Of a stretch of 64,000 bases of DNA, positions 41,227 to 49,469 are shown one piece after another. The notes below the pieces were generated by a model. That model was not told where the DNA came from. It did not search any database and saw nothing but the letters and a program-made list of their open reading frames with translations. This stretch comes from Paenibacillus sp. A3. Lineage in GTDB: Bacteria; Bacillota; Bacilli; Paenibacillales; NBRC-103111. Location of the stretch: the NCBI RefSeq assembly GCF_001399685.1, contig NZ_JTHN01000056.1:1-64000 (forward strand), written 5' to 3'. Made by a program: the position numbers and the translations under genes. Position 1 is the stretch's first letter; the number at the start of each line of letters is the position of its first letter.

Positions 41227-42879
41227 TCACTTTGGACAATTGTCGGAAAACAGATTTAGCGCTGCCTCGACGATCCGATCGTGGGCGGTGGCGGAATATT
41301 CGTGCCACGGGTCGGAAGGAATGTGGTGCACCCGATGCTTCCGGACCGCTTTCAAATCCTGCCAAATCGGGGCAGCGCTTAACCGCTTGGCGTGAGCCAG
41401 CGATTCGGGCTCCTGGCGGACGAGCAGCAGCAGGCGGTCCGCGTCGATCTCCGCCAGGCGTTCCAGCGTAATCGGCTCATTGAGAACGGTGCGGCCGACC
41501 GGACAAGCCGGCTTCACTTGCAAATCGCCGTATAGCACTTCCCGCATGCTCCGGTTGCTAAACGCATGGCATTCGTCTTTATAAATACGCAGGATCAGAA
41601 CCGTATCGTCCTCCGCCTCACGGGCAAGCCGCTCCCGGACGGACTGCACTTTCCGGTCGTACTCTCTCAGCCACAGCTCCGCCTCCTTCGACGCCCCGAG
41701 ATACTCCGCGGTAAACTGCAGCTGCTCCCGCCAGTTCTTCTCGGCCCACGGCACCTGCAAGAGGGGAGCGATCTGCTTCAGCTTATCCTGCTCTTCCTCG
41801 TCCAGCCCGGTGCGGCTCACAATAACGTCCGGCCGCGCTTTGCGAAGCGTATCGATATTCGTTTCCCAATCCATATTGTTGCGGTAGGCGCTGAGATGGA
41901 CGGGAATATCGTTGCGGTACGTTTCGTAGTAAAAAGCCGTCCACTTCGGATGAAGCGGGGCGGCATAAGGCAGCATCCTTAGCGCCACAAGCTGGCCGGT
42001 GATGGCCGAGCTGTAGGCGGCTACCTTGCGGCTGCGGTTCTTCATATATACCGTCGGCGATACGCCGACTTCCTGTTTGAACTTCCGGCTTAAATAAAAC
42101 TCGTCGCTATAACCGACCTGCTGGGCGATGTCCCGCAGCCTGACGTTCGAACCGGCCATAAGCTGCTTGGCCCGCGTCATGCGGAGCTCCGTCAAGTAAT
42201 CGATGGCACTGCTGCCGTACGTTTTTTTGAACAGCTCCACGTAATATTTGGGACTGACCCCGGCCATCCGGGCGAGCTGCTCGATCGACAAGTTTTCGTT
42301 GAAGTGTCCCTCCATATAATCTTTCGTCCGCCGGATGGCGGCTTCCGAATCTTTTCTCGCGGAGAGCCCGACATTCTTCATGACGCCATAGATCAGCTCA
42401 CGGAAAGCAAGGCGGGCGCGCGGACGTCCGGTTTCCTCGGCGCTCTGCCAATGGCGGCTCACGGCGTCGCATACCGTAATCATCTGTGCGGCGGGAATCA
42501 TCGGAATTTCGTCCTGCACCCAGAACAAGCCTTGTTCCTTCTCGAACCGGAGCTGCTCCTCGTCCTGCCCCGTCTCCCGGTACAAATCAAACCGGAACAA
42601 AAACAGGCTCAACCCTTCTGCCGTATCCGAAGCGGCGCCGAACGTCTGGCCCGGAGAGCATACATAAGCGGTATCCTGGCGAAGCCGGCCTTCCTTCCGG
42701 TCCACGATCAACCGCCCGTGTCCCTTTGTCACCGCAAGCAGAACGTACGAATCCGCGAGCTGCTGCTCCATGCGCCATTCGCCGTCTCCTTTGACCGCTT
42801 CTACGTCCCGAAGCTTCCAATGCGTACCGTCCAGCCAAGTGACCACCGGATCCCCCGGTTCCGTGATGCCTGGGTTCAT
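41227..42879 (-). CDS. btr: AraC regulator fused to a siderophore-binding domain (Btr-like)
   Basis: About 550 residues. ATG 42879 has GGCGGTG nine bases upstream; GTG 42891 is in frame. Order: N-terminal cupin-like sensor (~1-150), AraC DNA-binding domain at ~185-285 ('YMEGHFNENLSIEQLARMAG', 'VSPKYYVELFKKTYG', 'IAQQVGYSDEFYLSRKFKQE', 'GVSPTVYMK'), then a binding-protein-like domain ('ALRMLPYAAPLHPKWTAFYY', 'LRKARPDVIVSRTGLDEEEQ', 'LAEIDADRLLLLVRQEPE'). This matches Btr of B. subtilis, which activates feuABC when its C-terminal domain binds ferric bacillibactin. Own Fur box at 42901. Confidence 0.92.
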   Translation of the reverse strand: MNPGITEPGDPVVTWLDGTHWKLRDVEAVKGDGEWRMEQQLADSYVLLAVTKGHGRLIVDRKEGRLRQDTAYVCSPGQTFGAASDTAEGLSLFLFRFDLYRETGQDEEQLRFEKEQGLFWVQDEIPMIPAAQMITVCDAVSRHWQSAEETGRPRARLAFRELIYGVMKNVGLSARKDSEAAIRRTKDYMEGHFNENLSIEQLARMAGVSPKYYVELFKKTYGSSAIDYLTELRMTRAKQLMAGSNVRLRDIAQQVGYSDEFYLSRKFKQEVGVSPTVYMKNRSRKVAAYSSAITGQLVALRMLPYAAPLHPKWTAFYYETYRNDIPVHLSAYRNNMDWETNIDTLRKARPDVIVSRTGLDEEEQDKLKQIAPLLQVPWAEKNWREQLQFTAEYLGASKEAELWLREYDRKVQSVRERLAREAEDDTVLILRIYKDECHAFSNRSMREVLYGDLQVKPACPVGRTVLNEPITLERLAEIDADRLLLLVRQEPESLAHAKRLSAAPIWQDLKAVRKHRVHHIPSDPWHEYSATAHDRIVEAALNLFSDNCPK

Positions 42880-42900
42880 AAGCTTGTGCACCGCCCTATA

Positions 42901-42919
42901 TGATAATGATTCTCAATAC
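42901..42919 (-). promoter_or_regulatory. Fur box upstream of the AraC-family regulator
   Basis: TGATAATGATTCTCAATAC, 16 of 19 positions fitting the Fur consensus pattern by eye, ends 22 bp from the regulator's start codon. Confidence 0.85.
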
Positions 42920-43005
42920 GTTTTTTTGAAGTATACCAAAAAAGCCACCCCTTTGTCGATGAGACCGGCGTCCGGGAGCTCTGCGCTTCATGAGAGTAGT
43001 CCCGG

Positions 43006-43053
43006 AAAAAAAAGACCTCCGAAGCCACCCTGAAAGTGGAATTCGGAGGTCTG
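43006..43053 (-). terminator. Terminator of the SH3-like secreted protein gene
   Basis: On the minus strand AGACCTCCGAA...TTCGGAGGTCT with inner CCAC/GTGG pairing, then eight T's; 35 bp past the stop. Confidence 0.9.
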
Positions 43054-43087
43054 CTCTCAGTTCGATCATCCAATCAGGAAGCGGGCT

Positions 43088-44329
43088 TTACGGCTTGACC
43101 CATTTCGCGCCCTGCCAAGTGTGGATGTAATACCAGGACTCCCCGTTGGGAGAGTTCCAGACCCGCGAAGCCGTAACGGTTTGCGGGGTAAACGTGAGCC
43201 ATTTTTCCGCAGGCTGATTTTCCACATAAGGGATGTCGAACCCGATCGAGGTCCCGGTAAGCTCAAGCCGCTTACTGCTTAGCTGCACCCCGAGCTTGGC
43301 ATCCTGCTCGAAATCGCCGGTCAACCGGGAGGCAATTTCCATGGACGGATTAAGCCATTTCCCGACGCCCTCGTTTACCGTAAAATACCAGTTGCCTATT
43401 TTCCCAATGACCTGAACGGTTTGGGCCGGTTGTTCTGCCCCTATTTTCTCGGTATAGGTGGAGAAGATCGAAGGAGTTTTAAAGTAATGGAACGGAACGG
43501 GAATGTCCAGCTTCAGGTCGACCTGCTCTACCCCTTCAAAACCAAGCCCATAGTCGTCGCTGCAGCGAATCCATCGCAGTCCATTCGGCGTCTCGATCTG
43601 GTACCAGATGCTCGGAGGAGCCATGCCGGCTAACCGGGCATACTTCGCCACAGGCTTCAATACTTGAGGGGGCAGCTTCGGCTCGCCGGCCAACGGCTTT
43701 TCAAAAGGCTGGCTGTACACTTCGCTCTCCCGCGCAACGGGAATCATTCCTTCAACCGGTTGGCCCGCGTAATTCTCCGCATAATGCTCCGAACGAATCC
43801 ATTGCTCCCCCAGCCAGGAGGTCCGGATCAAATACCACTTCGCCGACGTGCGGCAGGGCGTGTACGGATCGCATGCGTCAATGGAGGCAACCGCCTGAAC
43901 CTGCTGCGGAGAGAGACTGTACCCGGTTAATTTCATCCGGGAGTCATAGAGCGAGGTCTGGGGCTCAAGCAGAGTCAAGGTCTGTTCCTGCTTCTGCAGC
44001 TGGCCGTACTTGTACGCCCCTTCCTTCAAGTTAACCCACGCTTTTCCGAGCCACGTCTCGACCGGCACTTTGTCCATCCTCGTAATATTGAGCAATTCGT
44101 CAATCGGGGCGAGCTTCACAGACTGGTAAGCGCTGATGGAGCCGAGGACTTCATTCGGTTTCGTTTTATCGCTGGCATACACTTTAAAATCGTCAAGCAA
44201 GGTAATATAAGGCATGGCGTTCGGTTCGGCAAGCTTCTGATCTGCAAGCTTTTGGTCGGCACGGGCGATCTGCGATCCCGACGGAATGGTTACCGCTGCG
44301 GCCAGCAGCAAAATGAGCCATTTGTTCAT
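43088..44329 (-). CDS. Secreted protein with repeated SH3-like Trp-rich modules
   Basis: 413 residues from ATG 44329 (AAGGAG nine bases upstream; ATG 44338 abuts that site). Signal peptide cleaved near ARA-DQ. The body is built of about four units ending in a Trp-rich pattern: 'TWLGKAWVNLKEGAYKYGQL', 'SAKWYLIRTSWLGEQWIR', 'IWYQIETPNGLRWIRCSDDY', 'SWYYIHTWQGAKWVKP'. These resemble GW/SH3-type cell-wall-binding modules. 'SIDACDPYTPCRT' may hold a disulfide. Function unknown; likely wall-associated. Confidence 0.75.
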   Translation of the reverse strand: MNKWLILLLAAAVTIPSGSQIARADQKLADQKLAEPNAMPYITLLDDFKVYASDKTKPNEVLGSISAYQSVKLAPIDELLNITRMDKVPVETWLGKAWVNLKEGAYKYGQLQKQEQTLTLLEPQTSLYDSRMKLTGYSLSPQQVQAVASIDACDPYTPCRTSAKWYLIRTSWLGEQWIRSEHYAENYAGQPVEGMIPVARESEVYSQPFEKPLAGEPKLPPQVLKPVAKYARLAGMAPPSIWYQIETPNGLRWIRCSDDYGLGFEGVEQVDLKLDIPVPFHYFKTPSIFSTYTEKIGAEQPAQTVQVIGKIGNWYFTVNEGVGKWLNPSMEIASRLTGDFEQDAKLGVQLSSKRLELTGTSIGFDIPYVENQPAEKWLTFTPQTVTASRVWNSPNGESWYYIHTWQGAKWVKP

Positions 44330-44498
44330 GTTGTTCATCTCCTTTTCAAAAAAACCAAAAGTTTTCCATTTTCGATCTTACCATAAAAATGGAATTAAAA
44401 ACAGAACCTTCCCGTGCGCTCCTCCGGATCGTTTCCCCTCAACCTATGGACAGCTTCTGCCAAAAAGTTCATTTTATCTTCACAGGAAACCGCCCCCG

Positions 44499-44516
44499 AT
44501 AGCCCGACCGGGCTAT
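44499..44516. other. Short palindrome upstream of the copper-maturation cluster
   Basis: ATAGCCCG-AC-CGGGCTAT, 63 bp before the FixH-like start codon and just ahead of a TATACAAT box (44536-44543). It could be an operator for this operon; no regulator is suggested by the sequence. The rest of 44339-44578 shows nothing else. Confidence 0.4.
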
Positions 44517-44578
44517 GGGCAACCTGCTTTCCGTTCTATACAATGAGGGTGCTTGCCTGTTTTGTAAGGAGTGATGAG

Positions 44579-44962
44579 ATGAATCGTAAACGAATGCTGA
44601 CGGTCCTGCTTGGCCTGCTGCTGGTGGCTGTAATAACCGCCTGCTCCACCTCCGAGCGTCCGGTCGACCCGTCGGAGGTGGAGGTCACGCTGACGACCGA
44701 GCCTTCGCCGCCCAAGGTGAACGCCGTCACCAAGTTCACCGCCACGTTAGGCGGTGTGCCGGAATCGACCAAAGCCACCCTGGCCTTCGACATTCGCAAG
44801 TCCGAAAACGATACGCTGTCGTATTTGAATGCGAAGCAGGAAGGAAACGCGTACTCCGCGGAAAAAGAACTGAAGGAGCCGGGAACGTACACCGTCTACG
44901 TGCATCTGTACATCGGCGACCTGCATATCATCAAGAAAAAGAAGCTTGAGGTCGCTTCATGA
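44579..44962 (+). CDS. FixH/YtkA-like lipoprotein
   Basis: 127 residues, ATG behind AAGGAGTGATGAG. Lipobox LL..VITAC with Cys at 22. The mature part is one Ig-like beta domain: 'EVTLTTEPSPPKVNAVTKFT', 'ATLAFDIRKSEN', 'AEKELKEPGTYTVYVHLYIG', 'DLHIIKKKKLEV', the YtkA/FixH pattern. Such proteins appear with copper-enzyme assembly genes; a metal-handling role at the membrane is inferred. The stop overlaps the nosD start by four bases. Confidence 0.82.
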   Translation: MNRKRMLTVLLGLLLVAVITACSTSERPVDPSEVEVTLTTEPSPPKVNAVTKFTATLGGVPESTKATLAFDIRKSENDTLSYLNAKQEGNAYSAEKELKEPGTYTVYVHLYIGDLHIIKKKKLEVAS

Positions 44963-46323
44963 GCCGCAACCGCATCCGCAGCCTGATGCCGCACGGCTCC
45001 GCCCTGCGCGCCGCTCTGCTGGCGTTCTCGCTCGCAGTCCTGCCGTCCACGGCGGTCTGCGCCGCAAGCAGCGGAAACAGCGGGCAGGAACTCCCGCTCC
45101 AGCAGCTCATTGACGAAGCGCCGCCCGGCGGCACGCTAAAGCTGGCGGAAGGAACCTACCGGGGGCCCGCCGTCGTCGCGAAGCCGCTGCGGATCGAAGG
45201 CGCGGGCGGAGCGCAGATCGTCAACGAATCGGATCAGCCGGCGGTAGAGCTCCGTGCCGACCGCACCGCGTTAGCGGGTCTGGCGATCCGGGACACGGGA
45301 GCCAAGACTACGGCCGCCGTGCTGCTTTCCGGCGCCGACAGCACGCTGGAGGATCTGCGGATCGAGACGGTGTCCTCCGGCATTCATCTGCGGGACGCGA
45401 GCCGCAACAAGATCAGCCGTACGACGGTAAGTTGGGCGGGACCGGACGTCAAGATGACGGACAAGGGCAACGGCATCGACCTGTACGCCTCCCATGACAA
45501 CGTGATCGCAGGCAACACCGTCACCGGTATGCACGATGCCATCTACATCGAGAACAGCAACGGCATCCGGGTAGAACAGAACGAGGTGAACGAGTCCCGG
45601 TACGGCGTGCATTTCATGTACGTCAACGACTCGTCGATCCGGGGCAACATCGGGGCGCGCAACATCACGGGAGCGATGGTAATGGCCGTCAAAAGCGTGG
45701 AGGTTGCGGGCAACACGTTCGTCAAGCAGAGCGAGAACGTCAACTCCCAAGGCCTGCTGCTGTTCGACGCGAGCGATTCCGTCTTCACGGACAACCGTCT
45801 GGAGGGCAACCGGGTCGGCATCTACGTCGAGCAAGCGCACAAGAACGTGCTGGAGCGCAACCGGGTCACCGTGAACTACGTGGGCCTGCAGCTCAAAGAA
45901 TCCGAGAACAACCGGTTTCAGGCCAACGATTTTCAGGGCAACGTGATCCCGGCGGAAGCGACGGACAGCCAGAATAACGACGTGAAAGGCAACTATTGGG
46001 ACAGCTTCCAAGGCATCGATCTGGACGAAGACGGGTTCAGCGACATGCCGTATGCAATCAATCCATTTTTTCAGAAGATGACCAAAACGACTCCGCCGTT
46101 CCAGCTGTTCTTCCAGTCGCCGGGCATGGCGTTTCTGGAAGGCATGCTGACCTCGTCCAAGCAGGCTTGGACGACCGACCGGGCGCCGGCGATGAAGCCT
46201 TACGCAGCGGATGCCTACCGTCTGCCGGACGCGTTCGAAACGACGGGAACGCTAATCATCAGCCTCCTCCTGCTGGGGAGCGCAGTAACAACCATATTCG
46301 TAACGGGGGTTCGACGAAAATGA
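44959..46323 (+). CDS. nosD: NosD-type copper-binding beta-helix protein
   Basis: 454 residues. N-terminal signal peptide, then a right-handed parallel beta-helix with repeated Asn-rich rungs: 'DGNAVELRADRTALAGLAIR'-like start, 'NGIDLYASHDNVIAGNTVTG', 'NSNGIRVEQNEVNESRYGVH', 'NRVGIYVEQAHKNVLERNRV'. It ends with one C-terminal TM helix (LIISLLLLGSAVTTIFVTGV). NosD works with NosF/NosY in assembling the copper site of nitrous oxide reductase. The start overlaps the lipoprotein gene and the end overlaps nosL. Confidence 0.93.
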   Translation: MSRNRIRSLMPHGSALRAALLAFSLAVLPSTAVCAASSGNSGQELPLQQLIDEAPPGGTLKLAEGTYRGPAVVAKPLRIEGAGGAQIVNESDQPAVELRADRTALAGLAIRDTGAKTTAAVLLSGADSTLEDLRIETVSSGIHLRDASRNKISRTTVSWAGPDVKMTDKGNGIDLYASHDNVIAGNTVTGMHDAIYIENSNGIRVEQNEVNESRYGVHFMYVNDSSIRGNIGARNITGAMVMAVKSVEVAGNTFVKQSENVNSQGLLLFDASDSVFTDNRLEGNRVGIYVEQAHKNVLERNRVTVNYVGLQLKESENNRFQANDFQGNVIPAEATDSQNNDVKGNYWDSFQGIDLDEDGFSDMPYAINPFFQKMTKTTPPFQLFFQSPGMAFLEGMLTSSKQAWTTDRAPAMKPYAADAYRLPDAFETTGTLIISLLLLGSAVTTIFVTGVRRK

Positions 46324-46892
46324 AAAAATTTACTTTAAGCCTGTCCATCGTCATGATCATTCTGGTGCTGTCGGCATGCGGAGCCAAAAAATACGAGCCG
46401 CAGGCCATCAACGAAGCGACAGACAAATGCGCCGTGTGCAACATGCAAGTGAAAGACGACCAGTTCGCAACGCAAGCGGTTCTGAAGGACGGCAAATCGC
46501 TGAAATTCGACGATATCGGCTGCTACAACGAATGGAAGAGCAAAAACGGCACCGAGCAGGTCGGAGCGACATTCGTCCGGGACTATCATACCAAGGAATG
46601 GATCGAGCTGGAGAAGGCTTACTACGTGTACGACAAATCGTTCAAATCGCCGATGGCTTACGGCATCTATTCATTCAAGGATAAAGCGACGGCGGAGAAA
46701 TTCATCTCCGAGAACGGAAAAGGCAAGCTGATGACTGGTTCCGAGCTGGGCTCCCATACGTGGGAACGCAATAAGGACAAGATGAAGCATATGAAAGACA
46801 GCCACAAGCCCGGCGACGAAGGCAAACAAGACATGAAGGACGGTCATGGCGGCAGCGAAGCTAAGAAAGAAGAGCCGAAGGTCGCGCACTAA
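46320..46892 (+). CDS. nosL: NosL copper chaperone lipoprotein
   Basis: 190 residues. Lipobox LSAC with Cys at 20. The Cu(I)-binding region has 'TDKCAVCNMQVKDDQFATQA' with C37, C40 and M42; 'KFDDIGCYNEWK', 'YVYDKSFKSPMAYGIYSF' and 'MTGSELGSHTWERNKDKM' are also NosL-like. The last ~45 residues are Met/His/Lys-rich (KHMKDSHKPGDE, HGGSEAKKE), adding possible metal ligands. Sits between nosD and the ABC transporter genes. Confidence 0.93.
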   Translation: MKKFTLSLSIVMIILVLSACGAKKYEPQAINEATDKCAVCNMQVKDDQFATQAVLKDGKSLKFDDIGCYNEWKSKNGTEQVGATFVRDYHTKEWIELEKAYYVYDKSFKSPMAYGIYSFKDKATAEKFISENGKGKLMTGSELGSHTWERNKDKMKHMKDSHKPGDEGKQDMKDGHGGSEAKKEEPKVAH

Positions 46893-47713
46893 TGAAACCG
46901 ATGCTGACCGTGGCGATTCGCGAGATGCGAATCGGCTTCCGCAACCCGTGGGCATACTCGTTCCTTGCGCTCTTTTCCCTGTTCAGTCTGGCCCTGCTGC
47001 TGATTCACTCCAGCCGGGTCGTCGAAGGGTATTCCAGCGTCACGGGTACGATGCTGAACCTGATCTTGTACCTGCTGCCGCTCATGACGCTGCTGCTCGG
47101 TTCCTTCTCGCTGACCGCGGAAAAGGAAGAAGGCGGCTGGCAGCTGCTCTCCGCTTACCCGCTCGGTACGCCCGCGTTCGTGCTGGGCAAATATGCGGGC
47201 ATTGCCGCCGTACTGCTTGTCATCGTCGCCTTCGGCTACGGCTTAACCGGCGTCGTCGGCCAGTTCACCGGAAAGCCGTTCGATGTGAAAACCTTCACGT
47301 TGTTCCTGGCATTCTCGGCCGGCATCGTGCTGCTGTTTCTGGCTGTGGCCGCCATCGTCGGCACGCTCGCCAAAAACCGCTGGCAGGCGCTGACGTACGG
47401 CGTGGCGATCTGGTTTTTCACCGTTATCGGGTGGCCGACGCTGCTTGTCGCCGTGCTCGGCTTGCTGCCGTACCTGTGGATCAAGCCGGCGCTGGCCGTG
47501 CTCACTCTGTTCAATCCGGCGGAGCTGGTCCGGCTGTTCATCGTCGTCAAGCTGAGCGGAGGGTCCGTGCTCGGGCCCGAATATTACGAATGGATCGGAT
47601 GGATTCGCGGGACGGGCGGCACTCTCCTGTTCCTGCTCGTCTCGGCCGTCTGGATCGCCGGATGTCTGGGAGCTGCCGTCCTGCTCTGGGAAAGGGGGCG
47701 GTCGCGTGGCTGA
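46892..47713 (+). CDS. nosY: NosY-type ABC transporter permease
   Basis: 273 residues, six TM helices. 'VAIREMRIGFRNPWAYSFLA', 'MLNLILYLLPLMTLLLGSFS', 'AEKEEGGWQLLSAYPLGTPA', 'FVLGKYAG' and 'FNPAELVRLFIVVKLSGGSV' follow the NosY/ABC-2 pattern, especially the 'E.E.G....LL..P......lgKy' segment. Forms the membrane part of the NosDFY complex. Start ATG shares one base with the nosL stop; the end overlaps nosF by eight bases. Confidence 0.93.
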   Translation: MKPMLTVAIREMRIGFRNPWAYSFLALFSLFSLALLLIHSSRVVEGYSSVTGTMLNLILYLLPLMTLLLGSFSLTAEKEEGGWQLLSAYPLGTPAFVLGKYAGIAAVLLVIVAFGYGLTGVVGQFTGKPFDVKTFTLFLAFSAGIVLLFLAVAAIVGTLAKNRWQALTYGVAIWFFTVIGWPTLLVAVLGLLPYLWIKPALAVLTLFNPAELVRLFIVVKLSGGSVLGPEYYEWIGWIRGTGGTLLFLLVSAVWIAGCLGAAVLLWERGRSRG

Positions 47714-48419
47714 ACCGGTGCTGAAGCTCACGAATGTCCGCAAAACGATCAACAAGCAGCCGATCGTCAAGGGAGTCGATCTGGAGCTGTATCCGGGCCA
47801 GGTGATGGCTCTGTGCGGCGGCAACGGAGCGGGCAAAAGCACGCTGCTGCGCATGATCGTCGGCAGCTCGCAGCCGACCGAAGGCTCCATCGAGGCGTGC
47901 GGTCTCCAATGGCGCAACGACCGGATGCGCTATGCCGCTTCCGTCGGCTACATGCCCGACGACTATGTGTTCGGGCAGGCGCTGTCCGCGCGGGAGACGC
48001 TCACGTTCTGGGCGAAGCTCCGCAGCGTGCCGCCGTCCCGCGTTCAGGAACTGCTGCGCAAGGTTGGCCTGGCCGAGGTGCAGCAGAAGCCCGTCCCCTC
48101 CTTCTCCAAAGGGATGCGGCAGCGGCTGCTGTTCGCGCAGGCGCTGCTCGGGGACCCGCCTCTGCTCGTGCTGGACGAGCCGACGAACGGCCTCGATCCG
48201 TACTGGCTGCAATCGTTCGTGCATCTGATCGAAGAAGTGAAACGCGAAGGCCGCGCCGTGATTTTCTCGACGCACCACCTGCAGGTGGCCGAATCCGTCG
48301 CCGACCGGGCCATGTTCCTGCGGAACGGGGAATTGGTGCGGCAGGGCTCCATCGACGAGTTCCGGGAGCACTACGGGCCGAAGGGACTGGACGGAGCGTT
48401 TACGGAATTTATGGCTTAA
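47706..48419 (+). CDS. nosF: NosF-type ABC transporter ATPase
   Basis: 237 residues, GTG start. Walker A 'CGGNGAGKSTLLRMIVG' near residue 40, signature 'FSKGMRQRL' (typical of NosF rather than LSGGQ), Walker B 'LLVLDEPTNGLD', switch His in 'VIFSTHHLQVAESVAD'. Last gene of the five-gene cluster; a terminator follows 27 bp later. Confidence 0.93.
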   Translation: MAEPVLKLTNVRKTINKQPIVKGVDLELYPGQVMALCGGNGAGKSTLLRMIVGSSQPTEGSIEACGLQWRNDRMRYAASVGYMPDDYVFGQALSARETLTFWAKLRSVPPSRVQELLRKVGLAEVQQKPVPSFSKGMRQRLLFAQALLGDPPLLVLDEPTNGLDPYWLQSFVHLIEEVKREGRAVIFSTHHLQVAESVADRAMFLRNGELVRQGSIDEFREHYGPKGLDGAFTEFMA

Positions 48420-48445
48420 TCGCATTTCGTCTGGAATCAACAAAG

Positions 48446-48486
48446 AAGCCTTGTCCTCTTTCCATGAAGAGAGAACAAGGCTTTTT
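48446..48486. terminator. Bidirectional terminator between nosF and the convergent TetR gene
   Basis: AAGCCTTGT.CTCT / AGAG.AACAAGGCTT followed by T's on the plus strand and by a TTC-rich stretch on the minus strand. Abuts the TetR stop codon at 48489. Confidence 0.85.
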
Positions 48487-48488
48487 CG

Positions 48489-49382
48489 TTATCCGCGAAC
48501 AAGTCCCGCCTGCTGGCACGCCGCCTCCAGCTCCACCAGCAAATCGGCCAGCTCCGGGGAGCGCTTCAAATTCGCCAGCATGCCGAGCACGATGACCTTG
48601 CGCGGACGGATGTCCACCAGCTCCTGCTCCAGCACCGCCAGGGAATCGAGCGCCTCATCGTGCGCTTCTCCTTCGGAGAGCCGTTCCCGGCACTGCTTCA
48701 CAAGCAGGAGCGGATGAGCCGATTTCGCGCTTCTCGCGGATACCTCCTTCAGCCTCGGCCAATTGGTTTCGTTCAAAAGAGGGCGCGGCTTCTCCCGCAG
48801 CACGCGTTCCGCTACCGCATCGACGATATGCAGAATATGGCGGCACACTTCGTCCGGTCCCAACGTGATCTTCTCGACCAACTGCAAGCCCATGTAGGTC
48901 GACAGCAAGCTGCTTAACAGCAATACGCCTTCCGGCGCGTATGGCGCGTAGCCGTCCCCGTAGATGTCAACGAGGCTGTCGATAAAGAACAGACTGATCT
49001 CGGTATCCATCCGCTTCAAGTAATCCCGAATTTCCTGGTTTACGAAGCCTCCGTTTTCCCGCATCTGCATCGTGAAAAATTCGGGATATTCCGCCCACAA
49101 ACGAAGGCAGACGAGTATTTTCCGCTCCAGGCGTTCCCTCGGGCCCAGTTGCCGTTCGCGTTCCACGAGCTGCATCCCGTCGTTCAAACGTTTAAAAAAG
49201 AATTTAAAAATATCCAGCAGCAGCGCTTCCTTAGAGGAAAACTGCTGATACACGCTGCCTTTGGACATTTTGCAAGCTTCGGCGATTTCCTGCATTGTCG
49301 TCTGCACATACCCGTTCGCAGCGAACAGCTTCATCGCAGCAAGCAGGATGTGCCGCTTCTTCTCGTTCCATTTCTCTTCCAC
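48489..49382 (-). CDS. TetR/AcrR family regulator of the adjacent MFS pump
   Basis: 297 residues, long for the family (usual ~200). N-terminal DNA-binding domain: 'KKRHILLAAMKLFAANGYVQ', 'TTMQEIAEACKMSKGSVYQQ', 'FSSKEALLLDIFKFFFKRL'. The ligand domain follows to ~200 and an extra ~95-residue helical tail with 'RPRKVIVLGMLANLKRSPEL' is present. It is 87 bp downstream of the MFS gene on the same strand, so it likely regulates the pair, perhaps at the TGAC...GGTCA sites at 50742-50775. The start has no close AGGAGG; GTG-type alternatives were not seen. Confidence 0.9.
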   Translation of the reverse strand: MEEKWNEKKRHILLAAMKLFAANGYVQTTMQEIAEACKMSKGSVYQQFSSKEALLLDIFKFFFKRLNDGMQLVERERQLGPRERLERKILVCLRLWAEYPEFFTMQMRENGGFVNQEIRDYLKRMDTEISLFFIDSLVDIYGDGYAPYAPEGVLLLSSLLSTYMGLQLVEKITLGPDEVCRHILHIVDAVAERVLREKPRPLLNETNWPRLKEVSARSAKSAHPLLLVKQCRERLSEGEAHDEALDSLAVLEQELVDIRPRKVIVLGMLANLKRSPELADLLVELEAACQQAGLVRG

Positions 49383-49469
49383 CGGTACACCGCCCCGAAA
49401 CTTGTATGGTCTGCTTCGTTTCCGTCATAGCGAATATAGCGGATACGCAGGTAACTTGCAAGCTCCGTC

